Shown in pieces: positions 1 through 10,600 of a DNA stretch of 64,000 nt (its first letter is position 1; each line of letters starts with the position of its first letter). A program made the position numbers and the translations under genes. Under the pieces are notes generated by a model. That model saw nothing but the letters and a program-made list of their open reading frames with translations, was not told the origin of the DNA and did no database searches. Source of the DNA: Psettodes erumei (Eukaryota > Chordata > Actinopteri > Pleuronectiformes > Psettodidae); NCBI GenBank assembly GCA_016785225.1, contig JAFBJZ010000887.1:248001-312000 (forward strand), written 5' to 3'.

Positions 1-2321
1 TAACCAGATTGTCCAGCTGCGACTGGGAGATGACAGCTGAGCCACTAATGTACACAGTTAATGGGATTTGGGTAGAAGACCTGTCCTGGCTGAAGGCTAG
101 CTATTATGAAGGCTAGCCGGGTGCTTGAGCCCAATGTGCCGTTTCAGGTTTTTCAAGAATTTTTGCATAGGAATCCTCACTGACCTTCTCATAGGATTGT
201 TTTAAGTGATGATAAGAGTCTGAGGTAAAGCTGCCACAACATATTGCTGCTGCTTTGGCCTCCATACTGCTTTGTATTTTGATGACGCATGTGGCGGCAC
301 AGTGGTGCCTGGTGTTGCTAGATTGGGTGATTTTTCTGCTACATATTAAGGCCTGTTTACCATGTGTATTAGGCGGGGTTTCGCCTGGAAGGCTTTATAA
401 AAATCTGGCACTCTATTGAACAAAGTTAAACTGGGAGCGCATGCCATTCACAGACTCTAGAATAAATGCGTTCACAGTGACGTTCATCAGGCAGAAATCC
501 AGTACATTCAGGTCACGTTCGCTCAAAATATGAACGCGTTCAGGCACAACACTGAATAACGGATTGGATATGAAAGCTAATTAAATGTTTTTCATGATCC
601 TGTGACACTCCAATCACCTACCAGATGTCCTCAGATTTTCCTTCTGCTACCAGATCCTCTCCCAATCCCTGGAACTTCCTTGACCACCTCCACTTGCCTT
701 GTTCAATTTCCTTCTTTTGCAGTGAAAGCAACCTGTCGTATACACTAGAATGTCATCCATGGTTGATGATTATGCATTAAAGATGTCTTATCTGATGACA
801 AGACAGTGTCTATACTCAGAGAGAGCTTCAGTTTTTCAATTTGCCCATCTCAACACAGATTGTAAAAGTGTGGACACTGTAACTCCTCTATCTTTAATTA
901 CTTGCTAATGGTTGTGGTTGGCATGTGGGACTAATAAATGCTTCTAGTGCACTCCAGCGAAAAATGAATCAATTACTTGTATTGCTATGGTATTAATCAT
1001 GCAGGAGGATGGTAATCTTTCTCCCCCCGAGCCTGTGACTTCCACCTCTCGATTGGTAATGAATTAACCTTAATTTAAATAGGGTAGTTAATGTGACATT
1101 TGCACTTTTCTTCATGTGTGCCTTGCAGAAGGACAATGCTTCCACATTACAGCAACTGTTTTGTGTTATTTGTTTTAGATTTGAGCAGACAGTGTGAGGT
1201 CTCACTACAAGACGGCCTTAGAGCTGGTCACTGAGCACAAACCACTTAAAGTTAAATATAGAAGACAGTGTCGATTTTTATTTTAATTATTGAAAAAAAA
1301 TGAAAAGGGGGGTCGGGAGAGTATGAAACAAAGGTAATTCAGTAATGTATTTTATTTCAAGGAATTCAGAGAAAGGCTGATAAAGTGCTGTGTGAATATT
1401 TCCATATGTGCAATAGTGTACTATCAACTATCAACTATCAACTACTCAACTACAGTTCTATATATGACCAAAGGGGATACTACTAACCAATTCTTCACCG
1501 TACAGGCCTCTGGATGACTGAGAATATTCTGTTATATAGAAAGATCTTATTCGTTCATTTCTTACCCTTATCACAAGCAACCTTTGTATTATTTGGGTTT
1601 TTTAATCAGTAATTTTGGAAAAGCTAAATCTGTTTTTTCTGGGGGAGCTCTCAAAAGAAATCCTCAATTCAACTCTTGTTTAAATGTTCCAGGGCACTGG
1701 CATAAGAGGACACAATACACAGACACAAACCCACATTCTGTTTGTCAAAGGCAGCTTGTGTTCTCATTGTCACACATACTAGCAAGCACTGTTTGTTCGT
1801 TTGTTCATATCATGTTCATGCAAGGTGCCACCTCAGGAAGGAGGCAAATATCCTCTGAGGTTGTACGTGAGATACTGAGAAGTCCGATTCTTTCCATGTC
1901 GTCATGGTCTGGTGACAATTTCACACATAGAAAGTAATAATTTTTTCAGGAGTTTATTTTAAAAAATGATTTATAGAGACATTACACTTTAGGTTACATA
2001 ACTATCCTACTCTCTTGTCCCATTGTTTGAAAAAGCAGTGCACTGAATTTGAGAAAACGATGCTGCTCTGCACTGTCAGAACATGCGTTTATCTTGTAGC
2101 TTTGCCCTATGTGAGGGTTATCAACTTCTACTTTGTCAAAATATCTATTTCTGTGATTACCCACAAAAAAAGAGAAAAAACCCCACAGGAGACAATGTGC
2201 CATTCAACCAGCCAATCACTTCACATCTCCTTTAATGGAAAGGTCTTTGCAGGTTATAGCTGTGCTGTAAAATTTCACGTCATGTCATTTTGCTGCCTTT
2301 CAACGTCGGTCCTCACCACAC
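1..2321. other. Intergenic, upstream flank of the Ig receptor gene
   Basis: I see no convincing gene here. Open frames are short, lack conserved motifs and have no splice structure. A short tandem heptamer (TATCAAC, about three copies) lies near 1425-1450. The final stretch before 2322 should hold the promoter of the immunoglobulin-type receptor, but no definite TATA box or other element could be assigned. Confidence 0.6.
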
Positions 2322-3940
2322 ATGGATAGTCAGCACATTGTTCTCATCGTCCTCATAGGTAATTTGTCGTGAACTATCAAGATAGTGTTGAGGAGTAAGC
2401 AGTATTTGCCATATTGTGGAGTGCTTTTACATTGATCATATTTTTCTTTTCTTTTTGTATTTTAGGAGTTGTTTCCTGCAGTTTTGATGAAATTTCTGGA
2501 CCAGTGTCGGAGGTGACAGTCAGACCAGGAGACAATGTTGTCCTCCACTGTGACTGCAAATTATCGACTGGAGTATACATAGTGTGGTACAGAAACTGTT
2601 CTCATGAGAATCAGCCCAGGCTTGTTCTTAAAGGCATCCCTGTTTTTTTCCATCGTTTTCAATTTCTGAGGAACCAGTCATCTGAATCCTATGACCTGTT
2701 GATCGTAAACATCACTGATTCTGATGAAGGCCTCTACTACTGTGGCACTGAAAAGCTGAAGTTGAAGGATGAAAAATTCATCACTCCCACATACATTTAC
2801 AGTTATGGCAAAGCAATAACATTGATCATAAGTAAGTGTTCTGCTCTTACTTCTCTGTGTATGTTAAGTATGTGCTGAACTAAACCATCTGACTGATCAC
2901 TATATAGTATGCTAAGTGTAGCTTTTTCTGTTATGTTAAATTTTGCAAATGATTACCATGTAAATTTCAGCATACAAAATAATGCATGCCATATGAGGAA
3001 AGGGGCCCTATTATCAAGAATCCAGAACAATACAGCCACTTCTCTGAAGACCCAAAGACGCAAAGTTTAAACAAAGGGATTTGTGTAAATAATTTCCATA
3101 TTGATGTTTTATGCAGGCAAATTTTGTCATGCTGGTATGAAAATCAATCACTAGTGAACTATGTTTACATCCAGGGATACTGATTTTTATATTAAACTCA
3201 AAAGTAAAATGAGCTGGAAAAGGTCTATCAGTGAGGATGAATATCAAGCATGTTACAACACATCATAGTGGTGATTCATGTATGTCTTAAAATCTTAAAT
3301 CTTAAAAAGATATAATCTTCATTTGTGTTTTATTCAGATTCCAACACGAGCTCCACCAACAGGCCTGTTGTGTCCTGGATGATTTTGGTGTTCACACCAA
3401 CCTTAACTATTCTCTCCTCTTTCCTCTCCTTTATTTTGATCTATCACTTCTGTCAAGAAACAGGTACATACTTTATATCACAATTGCTTTAATTTGGTCT
3501 CATTTAATATTTCTTGTGCAATTATCATGATTTTAATGTTTTATTTTGCCAGTTTGTCGAGTAACCACTTATTTATTTTTTCCAAAATAAACTATATTAA
3601 ATTATTGATTTAAAGACTTTAAAAATGCTTGCCTTAACCGTGCTATATTTGGATATTACTGTGTACAATAGTCCTGTATTTATCTTTGCAGAACCTCAAC
3701 TTCATCAGAAAAGACCTGCCAACAGAGGACAGAATCAGGTAACAAGTAGGATTTTATTTTTCACTTTTAGCTGCCTTTTCTTCATAACTATATTTGTATG
3801 TATTGCAGTCACAAATCTTAAAAGTACAATAACAGCCCAACAGCTGATGATTGCCCATGTCAAATTTTGAATTGTTTCAGGATGAAGAATTGTGTTTAAC
3901 GCAAGTTGTGTTCTTGGCCAGAGATGGAAAGACAGACTAG
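2322..3940 (+). CDS. Single-V-domain immunoglobulin receptor, type I membrane protein (fish NITR/CD300-like group)
   Basis: Five exons: 2322-2358, 2466-2831, 3338-3463, 3692-3738 and 3881-3940 (636 nt, 211 aa). Exon 1 starts a signal peptide (MDSQHIVLIVLIGVVSC). Exon 2 is one V-set Ig domain, with the B-strand Cys in VVLHCDCK, the core Trp in VWYRNC and the F-strand D-x-G-x-Y-x-C block (DSDEGLYYC). CDCK and YRNC supply extra cysteines. Exon 3 encodes a Thr/Ser-rich stalk and one uncharged transmembrane helix (about residues 148-171). Exons 4-5 give a tail of about 37 residues. By family it should be a surface receptor on leukocytes; the ligand cannot be inferred. The tail ends near ELCLTQVVF, which aligns with an ITIM but has Leu where Tyr is needed. 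The TM has no Lys/Arg for an adaptor. The exact family (NITR, CD300/pIgR-like, SIRP-like) is uncertain; the Ig receptor call is firm. Confidence 0.78.
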
Positions 3941-4058
3941 TAGACAGAGGATGGGCAGCACAAGCACATTTCCTGCATTCAGACACGGAGCGTTCAACTT
4001 CCACAAAAATTTGGGTCGACAGTTTAACTTGTCATTTCCTAGTATCTCCTGTTTAAAT

Positions 4059-4064
4059 AATAAA
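4059..4064 (+). terminator. Candidate polyadenylation signal of the Ig receptor gene
   Basis: An AATAAA hexamer lies about 120 bases after the receptor stop codon, on the same strand, in AT-rich DNA. It is the first canonical signal after the coding end. Confidence 0.5.
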
Positions 4065-4799
4065 TATAGCAAGTGATCTCATTGTTCACAAAGTTGGTAT
4101 TGATTTAAGTACTTTCAGGATGTGGTTTTCTCCTGTCTATGCACTGTTGTGCATATACAATACACAACAGGCTGAATACAGATTATTGTCCTGTATATAT
4201 CATTTAGCATATTATCATAAAAACATATTTTCCTGATTTTCTGTGATGTTTTAATGTAATTAAAAACAATATGGGTTTAAACCCTTTACAAAGAGTAAAT
4301 ATTAAGAGTAAATATAAATAAAGCGCTATATTTAGTTTAACTTTATTTGTGGGAAAAAAAATTGAGTACAAAACTAGGAATTTAAAGAAAGAGGATGAGA
4401 AAGTTTGCAAACAATCACAAGCACATGAACAGCACCACAAGCCACACTGGACACACTGACATAAAAAGAAAGACAAAGAACAAAGACAAAGAAAACAAGA
4501 GTCAAATTCACTCAGGGTGCAGATTATGGGACAAATGATGACAGAAAAATGACAAAATTAAAAGATTTAGCAAGCATTCCTGCATGCAGTGAAATGGCTA
4601 AATACTTGCTTATTTTGCAAAAATCTTCAAAAATGACTTAGATAACATGAATGGTAGCCCTTTGAAGTCTTAATAAATAAGTGGATTGTTGTCATTTGTT
4701 AAGCAGACATTTGTTAGTTATTATCACAGGGTTGGCAGCCTTACAATCAGTCATTCATTAAAATGGACAAAACTCGTCTTTGTGCTGTTTTTTATCACT

Positions 4800-5190
4800 G
4801 AATATGGACTGGCGAAAGAAAAATGAGTTGTCCGAAGACATGAGGAAGAAAATAATTGCCAGGTTAAATCAAGGTAAAGGCTTTTAAGATAGCAACTCTG
4901 GTCTTAAAAGACCAGAGTTGCTATCGAAGAGTTTACGGTCCATCAGAGCAGGAACAACCTACTTTGCAGCTGCAAGAGGAAAATTAACCTCAGATTGAAC
5001 CAAAAGATCACTGAATGGTGGAAAGTAAACCAAGAAAATATTCAAAACAGATACAAACTGACCTCTGAGATCAAGATAAAACAGGGTTCAGTCATACCAT
5101 GCATCACTTTTTGGCTAAAATCTTCTGGAGAATGTCCTGTAGACAAATGAAAAAAAATCAGAACAGAAAATAGGGGTTGCCACTTTTTTG
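4800..5190 (+). mobile_element. Decayed Tc1/mariner-like transposon fragment
   Basis: The plus strand carries broken pieces of a Tc1-type transposase in family order. At 4820-4880 there is ELSEDMRKKIIARLNQGKG, like the N-terminal helix-turn-helix start. Near 4970-5020 there is KINLRLNQKITEWWK. Near 5127-5150 the DNA reads like the Tc1 block coding for LLENVLW. Frames are interrupted by stops and shifts, so it is a fossil. No clear terminal inverted repeats were found. An 18-bp inverted repeat sits inside it at 4888-4925. Confidence 0.7.
4888..4925. repeat. Perfect 18-bp inverted repeat with 2-bp spacer
   Basis: The left arm GATAGCAACTCTGGTCTT is followed by AA and then its exact reverse complement. 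Transcribed, it would form a stable hairpin. It lies just after the N-terminal block of the Tc1-like fossil, which suggests a local inverted duplication during decay of that element. Confidence 0.85.
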
Positions 5191-7681
5191 CTTCTTAAGT
5201 GGAAGAGTTTCAACAGTGACACCTGCTATCAGTTTTCAAGAAGTTACAAGACAGTACGGTAAATCATAACCCATTTTCTGCAGTCCATGTGATCAGTAAA
5301 GCTTTGGCAGGAAACCCACAATGACAAACAGCCCGTCATACGACCGCAAGTGATATATGGCCTCAGTGAGGAAAAACATATCCTTGATGTTGAGACCACA
5401 CTGTACACTTTTTCTTTTTCTGCCAATTCTGATGCTGCATTGCAACCCAACCAAATTAGAAAACACTAGTTAGAGAAGCTGGTCTCAGCTAGTTTCATAA
5501 ATAGTTTCATACACAGATTCTTCCAGATGCCAATGTTACTGAGGTTACATTCAGGACACACCATGCATCCAAGTCCTTATATATAGAAATTTATTTATTT
5601 ATTTTATTGCCTGTTATCTGTTGCCATAGTGTGAATGATTCTTGGATAGGAGCTAGGAATATGTATCATACAGTGCATGTCAAATTGGAAAAAGTTTGCC
5701 AGGACAAATAGAGGAGTTGGGGAAAGCGTGTGATCTGTTGCTCAATAACCTACTGTACATTTGAAACACTCCTGACTTCTAGTGGAGAAGATAGGAAACA
5801 AACCAAAAGAAAAAAGTTGTTATTTAATTAGCAGCCCATGAAGTCATATTTTCAGACTAAAATTCAGTGGTTGTCATCCAAGACAAGGTAAAACACTTTA
5901 TTCGTATATTCCTGATACTTGACACCCAAACAAAGAAATTAAAGACATGAAAAACATATTCCAATAAACCATTTTTAAATCAAATGAAATACATTTTTTT
6001 TTATTTTAATAAAAAATAGTCAAGGTACTGACTTTATGCCTGTAAACATTAAAAGAAACATAAATAATCGAAAACATAGACAATTCAAACATTCAAAATA
6101 TGCATTTAAATGCACTCAGTGAAAAAAGAAAACAGCTATAGTATTTTCACATTTAACATTTTAACAAGTAAACAGCTCAAGAGAATTTTCCAACTCTAGG
6201 ATGAACATTTTTAATAAAACTTGGGTTGTCCCAAGCTGATCCATGGGATCAGGATCAGCCTGATCTATTTTCAGATTTGCAGGCTATTTATTAATGATAC
6301 AATTGCAAAAACTGTCACATGGCACTTTGTGAAAAAGCACTACCAAAGTACTAGTAAGTGAATGGTAGCACAATAAACAAATCAATACAAAGCAGCCAGC
6401 AGTTTCAGTTAAAACAGTATGTGCTTCAGGGAACAACATTACACATTAATAATAAGACGTTATTTTGTGCCTCCTGTATTTCAGCAACTAAAGTATTACT
6501 AAAGTAATATAAAGTAATATAATTTTAGTGCAGACCTACTCAGCTGTCAAAGGTTCAATTTTTAAGGCCCCTGCAAACTTGGTTTTAAAAGTCCCACACA
6601 AATCAAGCTACAATCAAGTCTAAAGTTAAAGAAAGAAAAACATCTAAAAGTCTAAGAGTCCAAACATGGCTAATCTGCTTTAGCAGTATGGGTGTGGCAA
6701 TAATTTAATGGTCAAACAACCCAACAACTTATCAGCAGATATTCAAATGTTGCTAAAATAAGTGACACCACATTTTTTCTAAATGACCCAGAATACTCTA
6801 ATTTAACAATCGAAAGTCTTTTACTTTTACATTATATATGCCCCCGTTAATAGTTTTAAGTGTGGGAAATGTGCAAAAAAGCAGACTGAAGTGGGAAACA
6901 CCTGTTGTCAGGAGACACAAAAGGTAACATTACAAACCTGCACTGGTTATTTGTGTGCTGGGATACATTAACCTGTGCTGGGGAAAAAAAAATGTTGGAG
7001 CCTTGTTTTCAGAGCAGTTAAATGAAGATGAAGGGATGAAAACTGTTATTTAGACATCATGAAATTTAACCAAATTTCTCTCAAAACAGATTGGTTTTAT
7101 ATCCTATTGCAATAAGTGTTTTCTTTCAAGGTTTGATAATTCAAGCATTACCTCTGTTATACAGAAGAGAAGCTTCTGTTTAAACACAATAAAGCCAACT
7201 ATCTAGGAAAACTATCAAAAAGTCAGCATCTAAAATATGATACTATATAGTATCAATCATATCACTACATAAGACTTGATAAAATAAACCATCTTCAAAT
7301 ATAAAATAAGTGATGAAAAACTTTTGATTGATCATCATACTGATCTCCTTGCATATGTAATTTTATGCCCAAAATTATAAATTAAAAATATACTGAATCT
7401 TCTTGATATTTTTTACAGGCACCTTGTGACATACATGTATCATGATTATGTCAGTGCATTTAACACCCAACCCAGAATGGAAATGTCAATATGTCATTTG
7501 CTTTTCTTAGTCTAATTTCATGTTGGTATTCCAGACACCACTGATTCTGAAAATGTCCAGTTTAAGTTTAAGCTTTCCAAAACCGCTACCTGATATCTTC
7601 ACCGAAATTCTGAACCTCCATTTTCTGGTTCAATAAAATGTTAACAAAGGAGAAAAAAAAGAAAATATTCTCAGCTGATTG
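5191..7681. other. AT-rich 3' flank and probable stim2 3' UTR
   Basis: No coding region is supported. On the minus strand the stim2 3' UTR should run leftward from 7681. AATAAA on that strand occurs at 5902-5897, giving a UTR of about 1.8 kb, and again in the TTTATT-rich run near 5590-5606. Which signal is used cannot be told from sequence alone. The rest up to the Tc1 fossil is plain AT-rich intergenic DNA. Confidence 0.5.
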
Positions 7682-10600
7682 TCAGAGTTTCTGAAGACCA
7701 CTTTGCGGTTTCTCTGGAGTTGACTCATTTTTCTTTTTAAAAAGATTTTTGAGCTTCAGGGATTTCTTGCTCTTTTCCTTATCCTTGTTCCTCTCATCTC
7801 CAGTCTCAGGGGCTGATGCAGGAGATGCGAAAGCAACCCTTGATGGTGGTGGAGGTGGCTCCACCTCTGTGAGCAGTCTACTCTGAGGCAGGGTAGATGT
7901 TGTAGCAGACAGGCTGTTTGACATGGAGTTGCAGGACTTCTCAAGGATGCCGTCATACACAAGCTGGCTCAATGGGCCAGCAGTGAAAAGGTCAGATGAC
8001 TTCCATGACACCTGGGAGGTTACCATAAGGTCTGGCTGTCCACTTCGACCTGGAGGTGAACTTGATTCAGATGCTGCCAACTCCTCCCTCGGTGTTGATT
8101 GTTTAGGAGGTTCCAGTGGATCGTCAACTTTATCCCAGATTTTTCCTGTGGGATTGTCTATGGAACTGTCAGTGTCATCTCTTGGTATTCTTGGTACTCT
8201 CCTTCTGAGAGAACCAGTGGTCATCTCAGGTTCATTTCTCAGTATCCTCCTATTTGCTGATGGTTCTAAACCAAACTCAATAGTATCTATACTATACTCT
8301 AGCTCATCTCTAGATATCTTCCTTGGTGGTGTTCTAGAGGTATCAACCTTTTTGTCCATTACTAATGCCCTTACAGAAGAATCAAGCTGGCACTCTCCTT
8401 TATTCCTCAAAAGCGTTCTGGAACCTATGTCTTGGGACATTCCCATTGAATCTCTTGTAATTCGTTTGGATACTGAATCGAAGGGATGCTCAGCATCATC
8501 TCGTATTATCTTTCTTAAGGTGCTGTCCACTGAAGCCCCCATGATATCGCTTGATATCTTCCATGGTGCATGTTGATCTGTTGATGCTTCTATTTCATTC
8601 CAAAGAATCTTCCTTACATCCAGTGGTAAATCACTTCTTTCTCGAAATATATTCTTTGAAGCAGTGTCCATCAAATCACTGGAAAGCCCCTTTCTAACTG
8701 TAACATCAATGGGAACTTCCACCCGTTCTTTGGATATCTTCCTTGGTGCAACCTCTATTAAAGACTCTTCTTTGGACATCTTCAAAGAAGGGGTCTCTGA
8801 AGAAGTCTCCAGCAATTTGTCTTTAGCCGTCTTCCTGCAGGCTACATCTGCAGAAGCTTCAAGATCTTCTATGGAAATTTTATGAACTGGGGGTTCAATC
8901 ACGCCTTCTGCTTCTCTACTCAAAGGCTTTGTAATGGAGCTGTCTGCAAGCAGCTCAGTTTCATAGAACTTTTGAGAGGAAGTCTCAACAGTGGGACTAC
9001 GAAACATTTTGCCAAGAGGAGTTGAAGTTATATAATCTGTGTCAGAGAACACCTCTTGGGAGTCTCTATTAGTGAGAGGAAGGAAACCAAGATTGTGGGG
9101 AGGAAGAAACAGGAAGGAAAGAAGGAATGAATTAAGGAATGAACAAATGTATCAATATAAGGGTTGCTTAAACAAAGAGGCCATGAAATGTTGAGGGCAA
9201 GGGGACATACTGTTGCTTTAGAGATTTTAGGAAGAGACCATCTTCCTCATCATAGCCAGTGTAAGGAGCACGGATTGGGATGAGAATGTCAGGGTCTGGA
9301 GAGATCATGGCAACCGGTGGCTGAGCGATGACACCAGGTCGACGTGGTCGGCATCGGGTTGATCCCTGTGTTCGAGGAGACCGCTTCAGTGGCGCAACTG
9401 GAAATGGGGGAAAGCCAAAGAAGAACCATTCAGCAAAAGTTATCAGTAATCACTATTTGTAATATAGGGACTCTTTGCAGGACTAGCTTACAGAAATGCC
9501 AGCGCTATTCAGTCACAATATACCTTTACACCTTCATTGTATTATCTCTGTACTGTTTCTATACTATACCGAAAGTATACAGATGTGTGAAAAAACTGTT
9601 GTTATGGGGGGTCACTGATTGGTTTGATGAGAATGAAAAAGATGTGAATGACATGCAATGGCCCCAATAGTCACTTTGTGGACACTAATTGGGATCCAGA
9701 GAGAAAAATCTCTGAAGTCCTGTTACTTACCCGGCATCTGTGGTAAGACTGGAGAGGCAGACTCTTCTAACAAATCCTCAATAGATCCATGTACAGAGCT
9801 GTGGCATGAACAAGGAGGCGGTGGCACTCGGGGCAACCCCACAGTAATTGAATCTGAGTAGAGCTTAGTAGTGAGGTTTGCTCGACCAGGATTCCTGATG
9901 ATGGGGAAGCTGCAGAGGCGCTCAATCTGCTGCCAGCGATGGAGGCGCTCCCGTAGGCATGCTGTGACTTCTGACAAAGCATTCCTTTGGGAGATACAAA
10001 GATGTTTGTCACATACATGTCCGATTACCCATTTACTGGAACAGACACACCTTTGTAAGAAAAAAACAGCATAGGTAACTTTTGTGACTCACTTTGCTTC
10101 CAGGATTTTTTGGTCAACCTGGTCTAAAGAGGAGCTGTGGGCAACATGGAGAGTCCCCAGCACAGAACTCCTTTTCTTCTTGATCCTCTCTGCCTGCAAA
10201 GAGGTATAGGCAGTGGGTCAATCAACAAGAAGTAGGTTATTCTGGAGAGATGAAGTCTTTCTCCAGTCGATATCACTCACAAATATTCCTGCTTAACACC
10301 AGTGAAACAATCATGAACACAAGTGAGATGAAAAATAGGAAAAGTGGCTCAACATTTTCCATGCATGTAAATTATTAGATTTGCTCTCTCCTCTTCATGC
10401 ATCACCTCTTCCTTGGCAGTGGCAAGCTGTAGTTCTGCACTCTGCTTCTTGACATTGTAGTACTGGACCTCTACCTCATGCGTCAGCTGCAGCCACTGCT
10501 GGAGAGCCTCTGAGGCAGTCCAGCTCGCCTGCATGTCCTTCTCTGCCTGCTTTAATGCCCCACGGACCTGAAGGGGATGCCATCAGTCAAGATGTTAGAC

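Noticed and set aside
531..542. A 12-bp perfect palindrome TGAACGCGTTCA
   Set aside because: It could be read as a hormone-response-like or restriction-type palindrome, but it is isolated and 12-bp palindromes occur by chance in 64 kb.
3625..3870. An 81-codon open frame overlapping Ig receptor exon 4
   Set aside because: It reads through both introns. The spliced model with correct phases and the following exon explains the sequence better.
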